The translations under genes were made by a program, and so were the position numbers. Of a stretch of 64,000 nt of DNA, positions 43,624-54,283 are shown one piece after another. Where the stretch lies: positions 5,828,001 through 5,892,000 of the forward strand of contig NC_060024.1 in assembly GCF_021134715.1 (NCBI RefSeq), in the 5' to 3' direction. The DNA comes from Daphnia pulex. Taxonomy: Eukaryota > Arthropoda > Branchiopoda > Diplostraca > Daphniidae. Under the pieces are notes generated by a model. The model was not told where the DNA came from, did no database searches, and saw only the letters and a list, made by a program, of their open reading frames with translations. Numbering within the stretch: position 1 is the first letter of the stretch; each line of letters starts with the position of its first letter.

Positions 43624-44308
43624 TGTTCCCTCTGAATGTTGGAACCAGTGATTATGGATGCTCGTTCTCTCTTGTCTCTAACATCCAATGTATTAAAGTC
43701 GATGAGTGGTGAATAAAATGAGAGCGATGAAATATGTACAGGGTCAGGTGTTGATGTGTACAGAGTATACGTGTGAGGTACCTGAGATAGACAGGAAGAA
43801 TTATAATCGATACATGAAGGGCATGATAGAGAAAGTTACCTTATAAGCAAGGAAGCTTATCGGGTGACACACACATGAACAGTATATGTGATACAAGTAT
43901 CTGGGACCTGGGAAAGATATATGAAAATGTAGACTTAAGTAACAATACATCAAGCTCAAGAATAATTACCACGTGTACATAGACGTTATCACGTCAAATA
44001 GCCTCAAAGAAAGGAAAGAACACAGGCTGAAATCTGTTCAGGCTAAATATACAAACATGGGATTAGATTCATGAACGGGAAACAATTGTACAAAGGGCGT
44101 ACCTTGATGAAAGATGAAACACACACACTAAAATCGTATTTCACGATCAAAGAGACTCTAGACAGAGCTTAATAAAATTACAGACTGACTGTCACGACAT
44201 GAGCTAAAATAGCAGGCGACATTAACTGAAAGGGAGAGAATGACAGGCAGGGAAGACGTAGGCGTAGTTGCCAGATGTAAAACAAATTATTGCGATTTCG
44301 CAGAAACA
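43624..44308 (-). repeat. 5' LTR of the BEL/Pao element
   Basis: 685 bp, apparently identical to the LTR at 39,041-39,725 and flanked on its outer side by TTTAG (44,309-44,313). Confidence 0.95.
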
Positions 44309-44405
44309 TTTAGTTTTTCAAAATCATTTTTATTTTTCAAAATCATTTTCAATTTTCAAAATCATTTTCATTTTTCAAATTCATTTTCAAAAATGTTTTT
44401 TTTTT
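44309..44405. repeat. 18-bp A/T tandem repeat (insertion target)
   Basis: 'tttttcaaaatcattttca' type units, about five copies, also present just left of the BEL element, so the element interrupts the array. Confidence 0.8.
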
Positions 44406-44591
44406 TTATTTAAATTGGTTTTTATTTTTATTTTTTTATTCAAATTTACAAAATTCGAAATTTCTGAAATTGTTTTGGTTTTCTACTTTAATTTCAAAAT
44501 ATGTTCAATTTTTTGCTTTCTCATTTGTACTGATAGTGATAGCACACTGATTTCTCATGTGTACTGATGACTCAATAATTTTTCACACGTA

Positions 44592-44690
44592 CAGTATCCT
44601 GCACGGAAACTGGGACAGCCGCTACGGGTTTTACACAGGATATTCGTAAGAACCACCTAACGGCTGTCCCAGTTTCCGTGCAGGATACTG
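44592..44690. mobile_element. 99-bp MITE with 30-bp perfect inverted repeats
   Basis: CAGTATCCTGCACGGAAACT... at 44,592-44,621 is exactly complemented at 44,661-44,690, with TA on both sides. Mariner-like tip (CAGT) and TA duplication, as in the 741-bp element, but the sequence is otherwise different. Confidence 0.88.
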
Positions 44691-44745
44691 TACGCAAAAG
44701 AAATTGTTTAAGGAAATTGAATAGGCTCGGATAAGCAGGCGCTCA

Positions 44746-45081
44746 TCCATATATAATAAAAGAACAAGCTTTTGGGGGAGGGGCTTATTCATGTGTCAAC
44801 AATGTGTCAACACAGGCTCCTCCCCCAAAATGGAACATGCCCAAACATGCCAATCACCACCAGATGTCGTCGCCGTGATGACGCAACCACCAGCATCACC
44901 ACCAGATGTCTATAGCATCGCAGTGATGACGAAATCTTCAAGTAAGTATACTGGGCAGATTTCCCACGAAAAAAATCTATTACGGGCAGATGATTAAGCT
45001 AAAGAAAAGCGAATAGACAAAACATTCCGACTTTACGCTAGACTAAAGTTCCCCGGATTTGAACGGGGCTCAGGTTACTCG
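44746..45081 (+). repeat. Tandem unit 1 of a T-arm-bearing repeat
   Basis: Begins 'tccatatataataaaag' and ends 'ggctcaggttactcg', where unit 2 starts at once. It contains an inverted repeat around 'gggggaggggcttattcatg' and its complement. Near its end is a tRNA T-arm-like stem (on the minus strand CCCCG-TTCAAAT-CCGGGG), with an RNA polymerase III B-box look. Confidence 0.75.
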
Positions 45082-45401
45082 TCCATATATAATAAAAGAA
45101 CAAGCTTTTTGGGGGAGGGGCTTATTCATGTGTCAACAATGTGTCAACACAGGCTCCTCCCCCAAAATGGAACATGCCCAAACATGCCCAACGCCAGATG
45201 TCGTCGCCGTGATGACGCAATAACCAGCATCACCACCAGATGTCTATAGCATCGCCGTGATGACGAAACCTTCAAGTAAAGTACTGAGCATATTTCCAAC
45301 GATAAAATCTATTACGGGCAGATCGTGCTACAGAAAAGCGAATAGCGAAACAGTCAAACTTAACGCTAGATCAAAGTTCCCCGGATTTGAACGGGGCTCA
45401 G
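45082..45401 (+). repeat. Tandem unit 2 of the T-arm-bearing repeat
   Basis: Direct neighbour of unit 1, about 90 percent alike by eye, with a small internal deletion. It ends at about 45,401 after 'gaacggggctca'. Confidence 0.72.
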
Positions 45402-45424
45402 TCTCTAGTATGAGATATAAGTTG

Positions 45425-45680
45425 CCAAAATCTCTTACCCTCATATGATTTCTCATCAACCATAACTCATGTGAGGAGGATGAATAGATAAATTCGTATA
45501 TCGTCCTCATATGATTTCTCGTGATATGAAAACCCACATGCGTTTCATGAAAAATCGAAAACTCCTATCCACATATGCATGGTTAACTCATCAACCATAA
45601 CTCATGTGAGGAGGAGGAATGAATACATTCGCATATCCTCATATGATTTCTCATCTAATGAGAACTCACTGAGTAACTCA
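45425..45680. repeat. Local tandem duplication
   Basis: A block with 'ctcatcaaccataactcatgtgaggagga' and 'cctcatatgatttctca' is present twice in a row with small differences. Confidence 0.7.
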
Positions 45681-45737
45681 TCTCAACTCATCTCATCTCA
45701 ATGCGAGCGAATAAGTTAACTTATTATTAATAACATA

Positions 45738-46014
45738 CGAGTAACCTGAGCCCCGTTCAAATCCGGGGAATTTTGGTCTAGCGTAAAGTCGGACTCTTTT
45801 AATATTCGCTTTTCTGTAGCAAGATCTGCCCGTAATAAATTTTATCGTGGGAAATCTGCTCAGTACCTTACTTGATGATTTTGTCATCACGGCGAGACAT
45901 CTGGTGGTGATTTGTTTGGGCATGTTCCATTTTGGGGGAGGAGCCTGTGTTGACACATTGTTGACACATGAATAAGCTCCTCCCCCAAAAGCTTGTTCTT
46001 TTATTATATATGGA
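45738..46014 (-). mobile_element. Inverted copy of the T-arm-bearing repeat, probable tRNA-derived SINE-like element
   Basis: This is exactly one unit in reverse orientation ('cgagtaacctgag' to 'ttttattatatatgga'). The duplicated fucosyltransferase at 51,661 has the same flank without it, which shows insertion after the gene duplication. It carries the T-arm-like GTTCAAATCC box. Clear target duplications were not found. Confidence 0.6.
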
Positions 46015-46083
46015 TTATTTATTTGAATAAACCAATAAACATAAAGCACATTATATTATTACACATTCATCATTATTTATTAT

Positions 46084-47325
46084 TTACGATATCCCGTTGG
46101 GATCGAAGGGAGGGCATTTGCTGTCATCGCCCAAATCAGAGATCACTCTTTGAATGGCATATGATTGAAATGGAGTTTGAATGTCGTGCAACTTTTGACA
46201 GAGACTACAGAAACCGTGACGTGCTGTATTTTCCGTGATGAACTCAACGCGATAGTGATCCTTCCACCAGAAATATTCGTTGTAAAGGGCGTCGTCGGCG
46301 TCGAGGATTTTCAGATAAGCGGCCAATTCTTTCGGTTTGAATTTTCGTGCGTCGATGTAGGAATGGGGTGGCGCGTGTTGGGTGTAGTCGGCCCCTCCAT
46401 AAACAATCGGAATCATGTAAAGATCCAAGATTTTGAAAAACTTTTCGGTAACATAATCTTTGCAGAAGGAGTTCTCAAATGAGAGATAAAACTTGTAGGT
46501 GGATTCAATGACTTTGTTGCAATGCGGCTCAGAATGAAACATTCCGTGACGTGGGCAGAACAACTTGCCATTGCCGCACTTGCCATAAATGTCCACGTCG
46601 ACATATTTCTGGAGTTCTGCCACGTACTTTTCTCGTTGGTTGTGCGTTTCACAATGAGAGACCATCCAAGCGATCTTTTTCGTCTTGTTGCGCAATTCGG
46701 GTTTCAGCAGAGGTTTACTGATGTTTTTAGCAATTTCTCTGTAATGTGCAATTTCATTTGGAGTTCGAGGCGCCGTCTCTTTAGGCAGGACCCGACCGTA
46801 AAGAAATGGAATGTCAGAGTCCATTCTGTACGTCATGGTCCAGTTGAAAAAATTAGTTAATTGGCTCGTGTTGTAATAACGTTTCAAACTCGTCGGAGGC
46901 TCCTGGGTCAAAAAGATGAGACGTTGATTCGGGTTGCGTCCGTTTGGGAATTCTGGCATTTTCAGCTCATAGGGAGTAATTAATTCGTCGTGAAAGACGA
47001 CGATGATGGCGTCGTAACTTTCGATCGGACGTTCGGTCCGACTGGTGACGATCTCACAGCGATTGACGGGGCAACTTTGGTTGACAAAAATTTGGTCACC
47101 TTGTCCAAAAACTCGAACTTCCTTCCTTCTGACGCCGTTCCACACTAAAATGGTTTTCGTTACGTTTTTCTGAATAAATCCGCTGTTCTCGACACTTTTA
47201 TGTTGGTCCGTTTCCCTCGCCACTTCTCTCTTGTACAGACAATAACACAACATCATCAAATACCACACAAGGAACAACAAACTTAAAACTTTTTGGGGTG
47301 AAATAGCTGTGCTTGGGAGGTGCAT
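46084..47325 (-). CDS. Alpha-1,3-fucosyltransferase (GT10), copy A
   Basis: A 413-residue single-exon gene. Type II layout: cytosolic tail, one membrane segment (about 13-31, VLSLLFLVWYLMMLCYCLY), then a luminal domain. GT10 marks: FFNWTMTYRMDSDI (159-172), YKFYLSFENSFCKDYVTEKF (277-296), IPIVYGGADYTQHAPPHSYI (305-324) and a C-terminal FCSLC pair. The family transfers fucose from GDP-fucose to GlcNAc in an alpha-1,3 link, on N-glycan cores or antennae, in the Golgi. Which acceptor is used cannot be read from the sequence. It is nearly identical to the gene at 51,661-52,911, so recent duplication or conversion. An AATAAA overlaps the area just past the stop. Confidence 0.92.
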   Translation of the reverse strand: MHLPSTAISPQKVLSLLFLVWYLMMLCYCLYKREVARETDQHKSVENSGFIQKNVTKTILVWNGVRRKEVRVFGQGDQIFVNQSCPVNRCEIVTSRTERPIESYDAIIVVFHDELITPYELKMPEFPNGRNPNQRLIFLTQEPPTSLKRYYNTSQLTNFFNWTMTYRMDSDIPFLYGRVLPKETAPRTPNEIAHYREIAKNISKPLLKPELRNKTKKIAWMVSHCETHNQREKYVAELQKYVDVDIYGKCGNGKLFCPRHGMFHSEPHCNKVIESTYKFYLSFENSFCKDYVTEKFFKILDLYMIPIVYGGADYTQHAPPHSYIDARKFKPKELAAYLKILDADDALYNEYFWWKDHYRVEFITENTARHGFCSLCQKLHDIQTPFQSYAIQRVISDLGDDSKCPPFDPNGIS

Positions 47326-48219
47326 CGTCGTTGGCCGAAGTCAGTCACATCTATGAGACTTTGAACTTGAAGACGGTTATTGTCTTTATCTCTCTACTAT
47401 ATGCAAGACATTTTGCCCTTTCCTTTTAAGACACACAAGAAAAATGTCATCCTTGCATTGAAGAACCTTGAGATAGAAGATAATGCATGCTGTACACGCG
47501 TAACTCTATCGCGTACGGCAATAAGAATGCCGAAATGCCCCTAGGATGTAACGTGGATGGAACATAAAAAATTTTACAAAAAAAGAGCATTACCATTCGT
47601 CTTATACCAGCATAAAATATAGAAAGACCAGCATAACACCACGAAGTTCAAGAAGCGAAAGGAGCCATTCCCTTTTTTTTTTTTTGCTAAACCATCGAGC
47701 AGTGACAAGGTTTTCCCATTATGGAAAGTAGCGAGGGGGCATCAACTCCCAAAAGTTAAAAAAAGAATTTCTTTTTGCGTAGCAAATGCCTGAGGTGATT
47801 TTGGTGCGCGCCCCAAGTCTAAAAATTCTTAGTCACATTGTTACACAATACTTGCCGTTTTGGTAATAATCATTCCAACTAGGCTATATTAAGGATATCG
47901 GAGATTCCGAGAATACCAAGGGGTACTTGAGTTGTTGGAAATTGATTCGCTTTAATAAAATCTATAAGAGAAAAACCATTGTCATCTAATTTTTTTTTTT
48001 TTATCATTTAATCAAGCGGCCCTATATTTACAGGGCCGCTTGATAGTAAACTTTTATTGTCTGCGGAATATCTGAGTAAAAAGATTACCAATTCTGCAAC
48101 GTTATTAGGAAGAAAAGTCGGCAAATTGTAAAATGCTTCGTTATTAAGCAAAGGGACATAATAGCTTACACTGCCTGCAGCAATTGAAAACACGTAAAAA
48201 AATTTACCCTCACGTCGTT
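47326..48219. other. Spacer upstream of fucosyltransferase copy A
   Basis: The first about 60 bp resemble the region upstream of copy B (52,912-52,970), so the duplicated segment includes the proximal promoter. No gene beyond that. Confidence 0.5.
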
Positions 48220-48630
48220 TGTACTTTTGTCTCCGCCCCCCAGTCGCTTCAAACCCTTTCACTTGCAGGCCAGCGTCTAAAAGGCTACTTTGGCTGGTGA
48301 CAAATAAATAATAAATATAAACAGTTGGCCCGCACGCTTAGTGGCGAGCACACGTAATATAGAGAGTGTTAAAATAATTAAAAGGTATTCATAATACACA
48401 TTTTGTATGTCTAACTGCAATTGCGTTACAATTTAGGTACTTTCGATTTGACACAATAATCATTTTTTGGAGTCCGATAATAAATTCGCATCATATAACC
48501 CACTGGCCATGCAGCAGTGCAATTCCTATTATCTCCAGAAAATTGCCGACCGCAACAACTTGACCGGAGCATTTACATTAACTGAGTTTGTGAAAAATTT
48601 CCGCTTTTGAAAAAATTGTAATGTTGCATG
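48220..48630 (+). pseudogene. Relic of a duplicated GT-A-like gene (related to 54,120-55,705)
   Basis: 48,220-48,365 resembles the promoter and leader at 54,115-54,240 ('ttttgtctccgccc', 'gttggcccgc', 'gcgagcacac'). 48,535-48,630 resembles the last exon at 55,640-55,705 (CPENCRPHNLTGA region). The exons between are gone. It is a heavily deleted second copy of the gene downstream. Confidence 0.6.
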
Positions 48631-48639
48631 CATGTATAA

Positions 48640-49708
48640 TGGTGTAGGCCTATTCTAAATAAAATATACTTTATAAGACTCGATTCAAAACCGCAGCAGT
48701 CGGGGAAATTTATTCATTCATATTTTTACACCTTCATAATCCAGCTAAATCAAAACGTTATTAGACTGTTCCTGCATACGTATACTCTACGACAGCTGCT
48801 GGACATTATAATACTAGTCCATGGGAAACGTTGGTGCTGCGGAATTGCTGCCGATCTCAAAAAAGTGAAAGCTGAATTTTGATATCGCACAGAAATATGT
48901 TATTTGTTTGACATTGAAAATACTGGCATGCGACAAGGTAAACATATTGTATATACTGTCGCCCATGGGTAAAGGAAAAAGGCAACATTATATTTAGAAG
49001 GAAATCTAAGTTTAAAATTGGATCTTCAGAATTTTCGAGCATAGAAAATACAGTTGTAGGATAACTGCTGGTTTTGACTAGGCACCTGTTGTTTTTAGCA
49101 AGCGAGAAGTGACCACAAGCCGGAACTGAAATTAGTGTCGAAACAAAATGATCATACTCAAACCCAAGGATATATATCATTAGACTAGAAGCTACGTGCA
49201 CAGCAGACAGCTAGCAACAACGTTATTTATTTCCCTGTTTATTTCACATAATAACGTAACAGTAAAAGACTTCCGGTTTTTTCCACATGTTGTTCTCGAA
49301 CCAAACGTGCCAAGCGCAGGAGTATAGCCCTACTACAAGTAGAAACCTTTAGTTGCCTCATTAAATTGGAACAATTATAGCTATATAGACTTTAAAAGTA
49401 TATTTTTATTCAAACTTGATCTTTCTGAAAATAATTATGAATGAAAATCACAAAGAAATTGTATGTGTTGATGACAGTGTATTTATAAGTATAACAATAA
49501 GGAATCCAACGTAGAAGATTTTATTTTTAGAAATAACGTGAAACCACACAGAGAAAATCATGCGTTTCACAGTGCTTCTAGAAGTTATAATATACATGTT
49601 AGTCAGGAACAATCTGGTTGTCTATAAGGCAGTATTATTATATTAGAGCTTTTGCAATTGAATCCATATTTATAATAATAATAATTGAGTGCCCGCATGC
49701 TGCCCATG
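48640..49708. other. Spacer in the glycosyltransferase cluster
   Basis: No supported gene. A stretch at 49,280-49,360 resembles 56,408-56,480 ('catgttgttctcgaa', 'agtatag'), further evidence of old segment duplication. Confidence 0.4.
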
Positions 49709-51106
49709 TTAAGATATGCCGTATTTATTTAGGATAGTTGATCCTGGTATACAGGAAACGGTTTCGTAATACCATTTGGCCATGTCTCGGTACACTTTTG
49801 ATGTTGTATTATTATTTGGCTGCTGCTCTTTTGATTTTGCTGCATTGAGTTTCTCGCAAAGGCGACACCAACCCTCCGATTGTTTCTGTTTGTTTATTTC
49901 CCAGTCCTTGTTCCAGTCCAGGTATTCCGAGTAGAGACGAGGATTGCGCTCGATCAGGAGGAGGTAATCGGCCAGCGCTTGGGGAGACTCAAAATCCGCC
50001 GCGTTGATGTAGGAATGGGGCGGGGCGTAGGCCGAGTAATCAGCACCTCCGTAAACGACGGGAACGACGCCCATCTCGAGGGCCCGGTAGAATTTCTCGG
50101 TGATGTAATCGGGGCAGATGGAATTCTCCGCCGAAACATAAAACTTGTAATCATCTAATAATTGGTCGCAATTCTCGCTGCCCCCGCGGAGGCATTTCAG
50201 AGGTCCGCATCCGCCGAAAATGTCGATCGGGATGTACTTGGCCACTTGGCGGAAGAAGATTTCACGTTTACTTGGAGTGTTGCAGTTGGTGACGAACCAG
50301 GCCACCGATTTCGTCCGGTTGGCAACTGCCGGATGCTGTCGCGATTGATTGAGTCCGCTGAATTGCCAAAAGGTAAAAGGATCCGGCGGAGATTCTTCCG
50401 GCGACAATAGTGGAGGCAATGTATTCAACTGCGCCGATTGATTCCGCCGCGTGATACTGCCGTAACTAGAACCGTAAATATCCGAATCCCGACGGTACGT
50501 CATCGTCCAATTAAAAAATTCAAAATTTGTGGCAGGGTTTTTAAAGACGGGGAAATTTCTGTGGCTGACGTAGGCTTCGTAAAAGAATAGAATGTAGCGC
50601 TGGTGAGCCGTTCTGTGCATCGGCAAATCTTTGACATTGACGTCGAATGGGTGGAAGATGATTGCATCACTTTGATTGACTAAACTTCGATCGGTGGTCG
50701 TCATACAATTATTGACAGGACATTTGGCTTTAGTGAAGGCATCCCGACCGATACCAAACCCATAATCTTTCACTCCAAAAAAGGGCGTCCAAAATAAGAT
50801 GCGCTTCACATCGTTTCCAGCAATTTCACTAGGGTTGGTTAAGTTGTTTTTGCTGTTATCGTTTTTGAAAAAACTGGTGGGCAAGTAATTCTCAAATTTA
50901 TTAGTCAAGTTGAATGCGAGAATACTTTGAATTAGAGGGTGATAATGATGGATGATGGAAGATGGATTAAGCGAAATCGAGTAAAAAAAAATTATTAAGA
51001 CAGTTATAAAGAGCGCTAGGAAATAGAGAAGGCTCTGACGAAATTTCGTAAAAACGAAGGTTTCACAGGAAAACTCACGAATTAATTGTGGCACTTTTAT
51101 CACCAT
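49709..51106 (-). CDS. Alpha-1,3-fucosyltransferase (GT10), copy C
   Basis: A 465-residue single-exon gene, the longest of the cluster. Membrane segment at about 26-46 (LLYFLALFITVLIIFFYSIS) after a basic tail (FRQS). Catalytic domain marks: FFNWTMTYRRDSDIYG, KFYVSAENSICPDYITEKFY, VPVVYGGADYSAYAPPHSYI and the end motif WCRLCEKL. Several N-X-S/T sequons. The longer stem region with a PPLLSPEESPP insert sets it apart from copies A and B. The product should fucosylate Golgi glycans as for copy A; the acceptor is unknown. A poly(A) signal AATAAA overlaps the stop. It lies between copies A and B on the same strand, so the A/B pair is not a simple adjacent tandem. Confidence 0.92.
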   Translation of the reverse strand: MVIKVPQLIREFSCETFVFTKFRQSLLYFLALFITVLIIFFYSISLNPSSIIHHYHPLIQSILAFNLTNKFENYLPTSFFKNDNSKNNLTNPSEIAGNDVKRILFWTPFFGVKDYGFGIGRDAFTKAKCPVNNCMTTTDRSLVNQSDAIIFHPFDVNVKDLPMHRTAHQRYILFFYEAYVSHRNFPVFKNPATNFEFFNWTMTYRRDSDIYGSSYGSITRRNQSAQLNTLPPLLSPEESPPDPFTFWQFSGLNQSRQHPAVANRTKSVAWFVTNCNTPSKREIFFRQVAKYIPIDIFGGCGPLKCLRGGSENCDQLLDDYKFYVSAENSICPDYITEKFYRALEMGVVPVVYGGADYSAYAPPHSYINAADFESPQALADYLLLIERNPRLYSEYLDWNKDWEINKQKQSEGWCRLCEKLNAAKSKEQQPNNNTTSKVYRDMAKWYYETVSCIPGSTILNKYGIS

Positions 51107-51660
51107 ATTTTTTAGGTGCTAACACTTGACTCCCCAGGAATCACAATCAGCATAACACTTCAAAATTAAATGCAATCCTATGTATCTCTATAGTATACAT
51201 ACACAATGGGCTTAAAAGCAGCTACTTTTTTGGAATCAAAACCGCCGAATAAGCAAACAAATGTTAAAAGAGTAGAAAAATATTCTTATTCTTGAAAAAC
51301 GACTAACTGCAATATTATGTGTGTGGTTTTGTGTCGGCCTGAGTCCTGACTGTATAACCTGCAGCATAACATTTTAGACAAAAATTCGGTTCCGCAATAA
51401 GTATAAAGGCGAAGTAAGGTTTTGTTCAAGCTCCGCCCATAAACATCTGGATGTAAGGAAATTCTAGTCTCTAGCTGTCAGCAGATGTAGTAGCTTGTAT
51501 AGCCTATACAAAAAATACCGGATGGGCACGACAGATAGGTACGCCTTTATATAATCGTGCGAATTTTTTTCAGTTTTGCAAGCGAATCAGTTAATTTATT
51601 ATTAATAATCGAATTATTTTTTTGAAACAATAGACATACATTATCTCCATTTATTTATAT
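51107..51660. other. Spacer between fucosyltransferases C and B
   Basis: No gene. The last about 70 bp (51,585-51,660) match the region downstream of copy A with the inserted repeat missing. Confidence 0.5.
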
Positions 51661-52911
51661 TTACGATATCCAGTTGGGATCAAAGGGAGGGCATTTGCTG
51701 TCATCGCCCAAATCAGAGATCACCCCTTCATCGGCAAATGATTTAAATGGAGTTTGAATATCGTGCAACTTTTGACAGAGACTGCAGAAACCGTGACGTG
51801 ATGTATTCTCCGTGATGAACTCAACACGATAGTGATCCTTCCACCAGAAATATTCATTGTAAAGGGCGTCGTCGGCGTCGAGGATTTTCAGATAAGCGGC
51901 CAATTCTTTCGGTTTGAATTTTCGTGCGTCGATGTAGGAATGGGACGGCGCGTGTTGGGTGTAGTCGGCCCCTCCATAAACAATCGGAATCATGTAAAGA
52001 TCCAAGATTTTGAAAAACTTTTCGGTAACATAATCTTTGCAGAAGGAGTTCTCAAATGAGAGATAAAACTTGTAGGTGGATTCAATGACTTTGTTGCAAT
52101 GCGGCTCAGAATGAAACATTCCGTGACGTGGGCAGAACAACTTGCCATTGCCGCACTTGCCATAAATGTCCACGTCGACATATTTCTGGAGTTCTGCCAC
52201 GTACTTTTCTCGTTGGTTGTGCGTTTCACAATGAGAGACCATCCAAGCGATCTTTTTCGTCTTGTTGCGCAATTCGGGTTTCAGCAGAGGTTTACTGATG
52301 TTTTTAGCAATTTCTCTGTAATGTGCAATTTCATTTGGAGTTCGAGGCGCCGTCTCTTTAGGCAGGACCCGACCGTAAAGAAATGGAATGTCAGAGTCCA
52401 TTCTGTACGTCATGGTCCAGTTGAAAAAATTAGTTAATTGGCTCGTGTTGTAATAACGTTTCAAACTCGTCGGAGGCTCCTGGGTCAGAAAGATGAGGCG
52501 TTGATTTGGGTTGCGTCCGTTTGGGAATTCTGGCATTTTCAGCTCATAGGGAGTAATTAATTCGTCGTGAAAGACGACGATGATGGCGTCGTAACTTTCA
52601 ATCGGACGTTCTGTTCGACTGGTGACGATCTCGCAGCGATTGACGGGGCAACTTTGGTTGACAAAAACTTGGTCACCTTGTCCAAAAACTCGAACTTCCT
52701 TCCTTCTGACGCCGTTCCACACTAAAATGGTTTTCGTTACGTTTTTCTGAATAAATCCACTGTTCTCGACACTTTCATGTTGGTCCGTTTCCCTCGCCAC
52801 TTCTCTCTTGTACAGGCAATAGCACAACATCATCAAATACCACACAAGGAACAACAAACTTAAAACTTTATGGGGTGAAATAGTTTTGCTTGGGAGGTGC
52901 ATCGACTGCAT
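51661..52911 (-). CDS. Alpha-1,3-fucosyltransferase (GT10), copy B
   Basis: A 416-residue single-exon duplicate of copy A. It has three extra residues at the start (MQSMHLPSK) and the same membrane segment and catalytic motifs. Two differences stand out. The conserved APPHSYID motif reads APSHSYID, a change in the donor-binding region. A short block near the C terminus differs at several adjacent residues (TPFKSFADEGV against TPFQSYAIQRV), while flanking sequence is the same. Such a patch suggests gene conversion or a second template. Function as copy A; the Pro to Ser change may alter activity. Confidence 0.92.
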   Translation of the reverse strand: MQSMHLPSKTISPHKVLSLLFLVWYLMMLCYCLYKREVARETDQHESVENSGFIQKNVTKTILVWNGVRRKEVRVFGQGDQVFVNQSCPVNRCEIVTSRTERPIESYDAIIVVFHDELITPYELKMPEFPNGRNPNQRLIFLTQEPPTSLKRYYNTSQLTNFFNWTMTYRMDSDIPFLYGRVLPKETAPRTPNEIAHYREIAKNISKPLLKPELRNKTKKIAWMVSHCETHNQREKYVAELQKYVDVDIYGKCGNGKLFCPRHGMFHSEPHCNKVIESTYKFYLSFENSFCKDYVTEKFFKILDLYMIPIVYGGADYTQHAPSHSYIDARKFKPKELAAYLKILDADDALYNEYFWWKDHYRVEFITENTSRHGFCSLCQKLHDIQTPFKSFADEGVISDLGDDSKCPPFDPNWIS

Positions 52912-54283
52912 CGTCGTTGGTCGAAGTTAGTCACATCTATGCGACTTTGAACTTGAAGACGGTTGTCTTTCTCTCTATACTTGTTATTGCACTGGACTAG
53001 AAATTCTTACATTCGCTTCGGATCCTGTCCTTTTTTCAAAGAAAAGAAGATAAATGCCAACAAGTACATAAAGAAACGGAAATGTGCATGCTATACACAT
53101 CAGGATCTATTACCCATATTTGAAGTGCCAACGGTACGCGAACAGCAACAAAACCAATAATTAAGTGCAATACCGGAAACAATTTTTACATCTATTTATT
53201 CTATGAAATGAGCGGAAAACCGTAAAGAAAAAACTTTTAAACGGTAAAAAAATTTTCGTTGATAACAACGGAAAAAAAATTACGAATCATCTCCAAATTT
53301 AGGATGTTATCATATAGACTTATTTATTTATTTTTTTTTACTTTATAGGTTGTTTCTCAAAATATTTTGTAACGTTATTAAATCATTGCGAATCACTGTG
53401 TGTAGCTATGGATGAAATAAATTTTTATTTAATTTAATTTCTTTATTTTAGATAAGTTTTCTCGGACACTAGATCACTTAAAAATATTCTGAATCCTTCC
53501 AAAGAATGCTTAGCTCTCCTCTTCAATTTTTTCTCTCCGTTTTTTTTTTAATTATTTGGATTCTGAGCCGCGGGATCTAAACGATTGAAATTCGATAATT
53601 CCCCCCCCCCCAAATTCTCCTTTCATCCCTATAAAAATTCATTCGTCATCCTCAATGCCACCTGGCGTTGAAGATTAAAAGATATTTGGCTTATTTCCTT
53701 CAAAGCCACCCGTCTAGTCTGACGTGTCACAACGGGATACTTTGAAGGTGGACCTTAACGGCATAAAGATAATTTTTGTCAAATGTTGTATCATTTATTA
53801 AAATTTTAAAAATAATAATGTTGATAATTACAAACGAGCAACTTTCCCCGACCTATAAAGAACAGCCCCGGTGCGTTTTAACGACATTGGATTCCCGGTA
53901 AAAATTTTGACATTTGTACGTGTCATCGAGATAAAAAATGAGGGAACCAAACGACAGATAAAAATAAAATATCCGCAAACGAGAATTCGCTCGCAAAACG
54001 CTTCTCTTCGCTAGAGCGATACGGTAGATACCTTAGCTACAACCACCAACTATAAGACCAACATTTTTTTTCAAACAGGGCACGATATGCATATCGTGCA
54101 CACAGACATTTCTGTATTTTTGTCTCCGCCCGCTATCAGTGTGCCGCCTATAAACCCAAAGGGAAGGGGCCATTAATTGTGGGAAGGAAAGAATTTGGAA
54201 CTAGTTGGTCCGCGAACATAGTAGCGTGCACACAGCACAGCTAGTTCAGTATAGTCTTATTCAAATTCTAAGAAAATTATAAC
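52912..54283. other. Intergenic region with divergent promoters
   Basis: It separates minus-strand copy B from the plus-strand gene at 54,284. A TATAAA lies at 54,149-54,154 and a TCAGT initiator-like word at about 54,246; their spacing is longer than usual, so neither is certain. No other gene. Confidence 0.45.

Larger units (their letters stand above)
39041..44308 (-). mobile_element. BEL/Pao LTR retrotransposon, recent, internally deleted
   Basis: Two 685-bp LTRs (39,041-39,725 and 43,624-44,308) bracket one long minus-strand frame. LTRs begin TG and end CA in both orientations and appear identical along their length by eye. TTTAG is duplicated on both sides. A primer-binding site and purine tract lie in the right places. 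Identical LTRs mean a recent insertion. The coding part keeps Gag, protease and fragments of pol but lacks the reverse-transcriptase and most integrase catalytic residues, so it must have moved using proteins from another element. The element landed in a short A/T-rich tandem repeat (39,005-39,040 and 44,309-44,400). Confidence 0.95.

Noticed and set aside
46165-46860. Plus-strand frames opposite fucosyltransferase A (and the same opposite B)
   Set aside because: They repeat in both duplicates only because the coding strand is conserved; no independent support.
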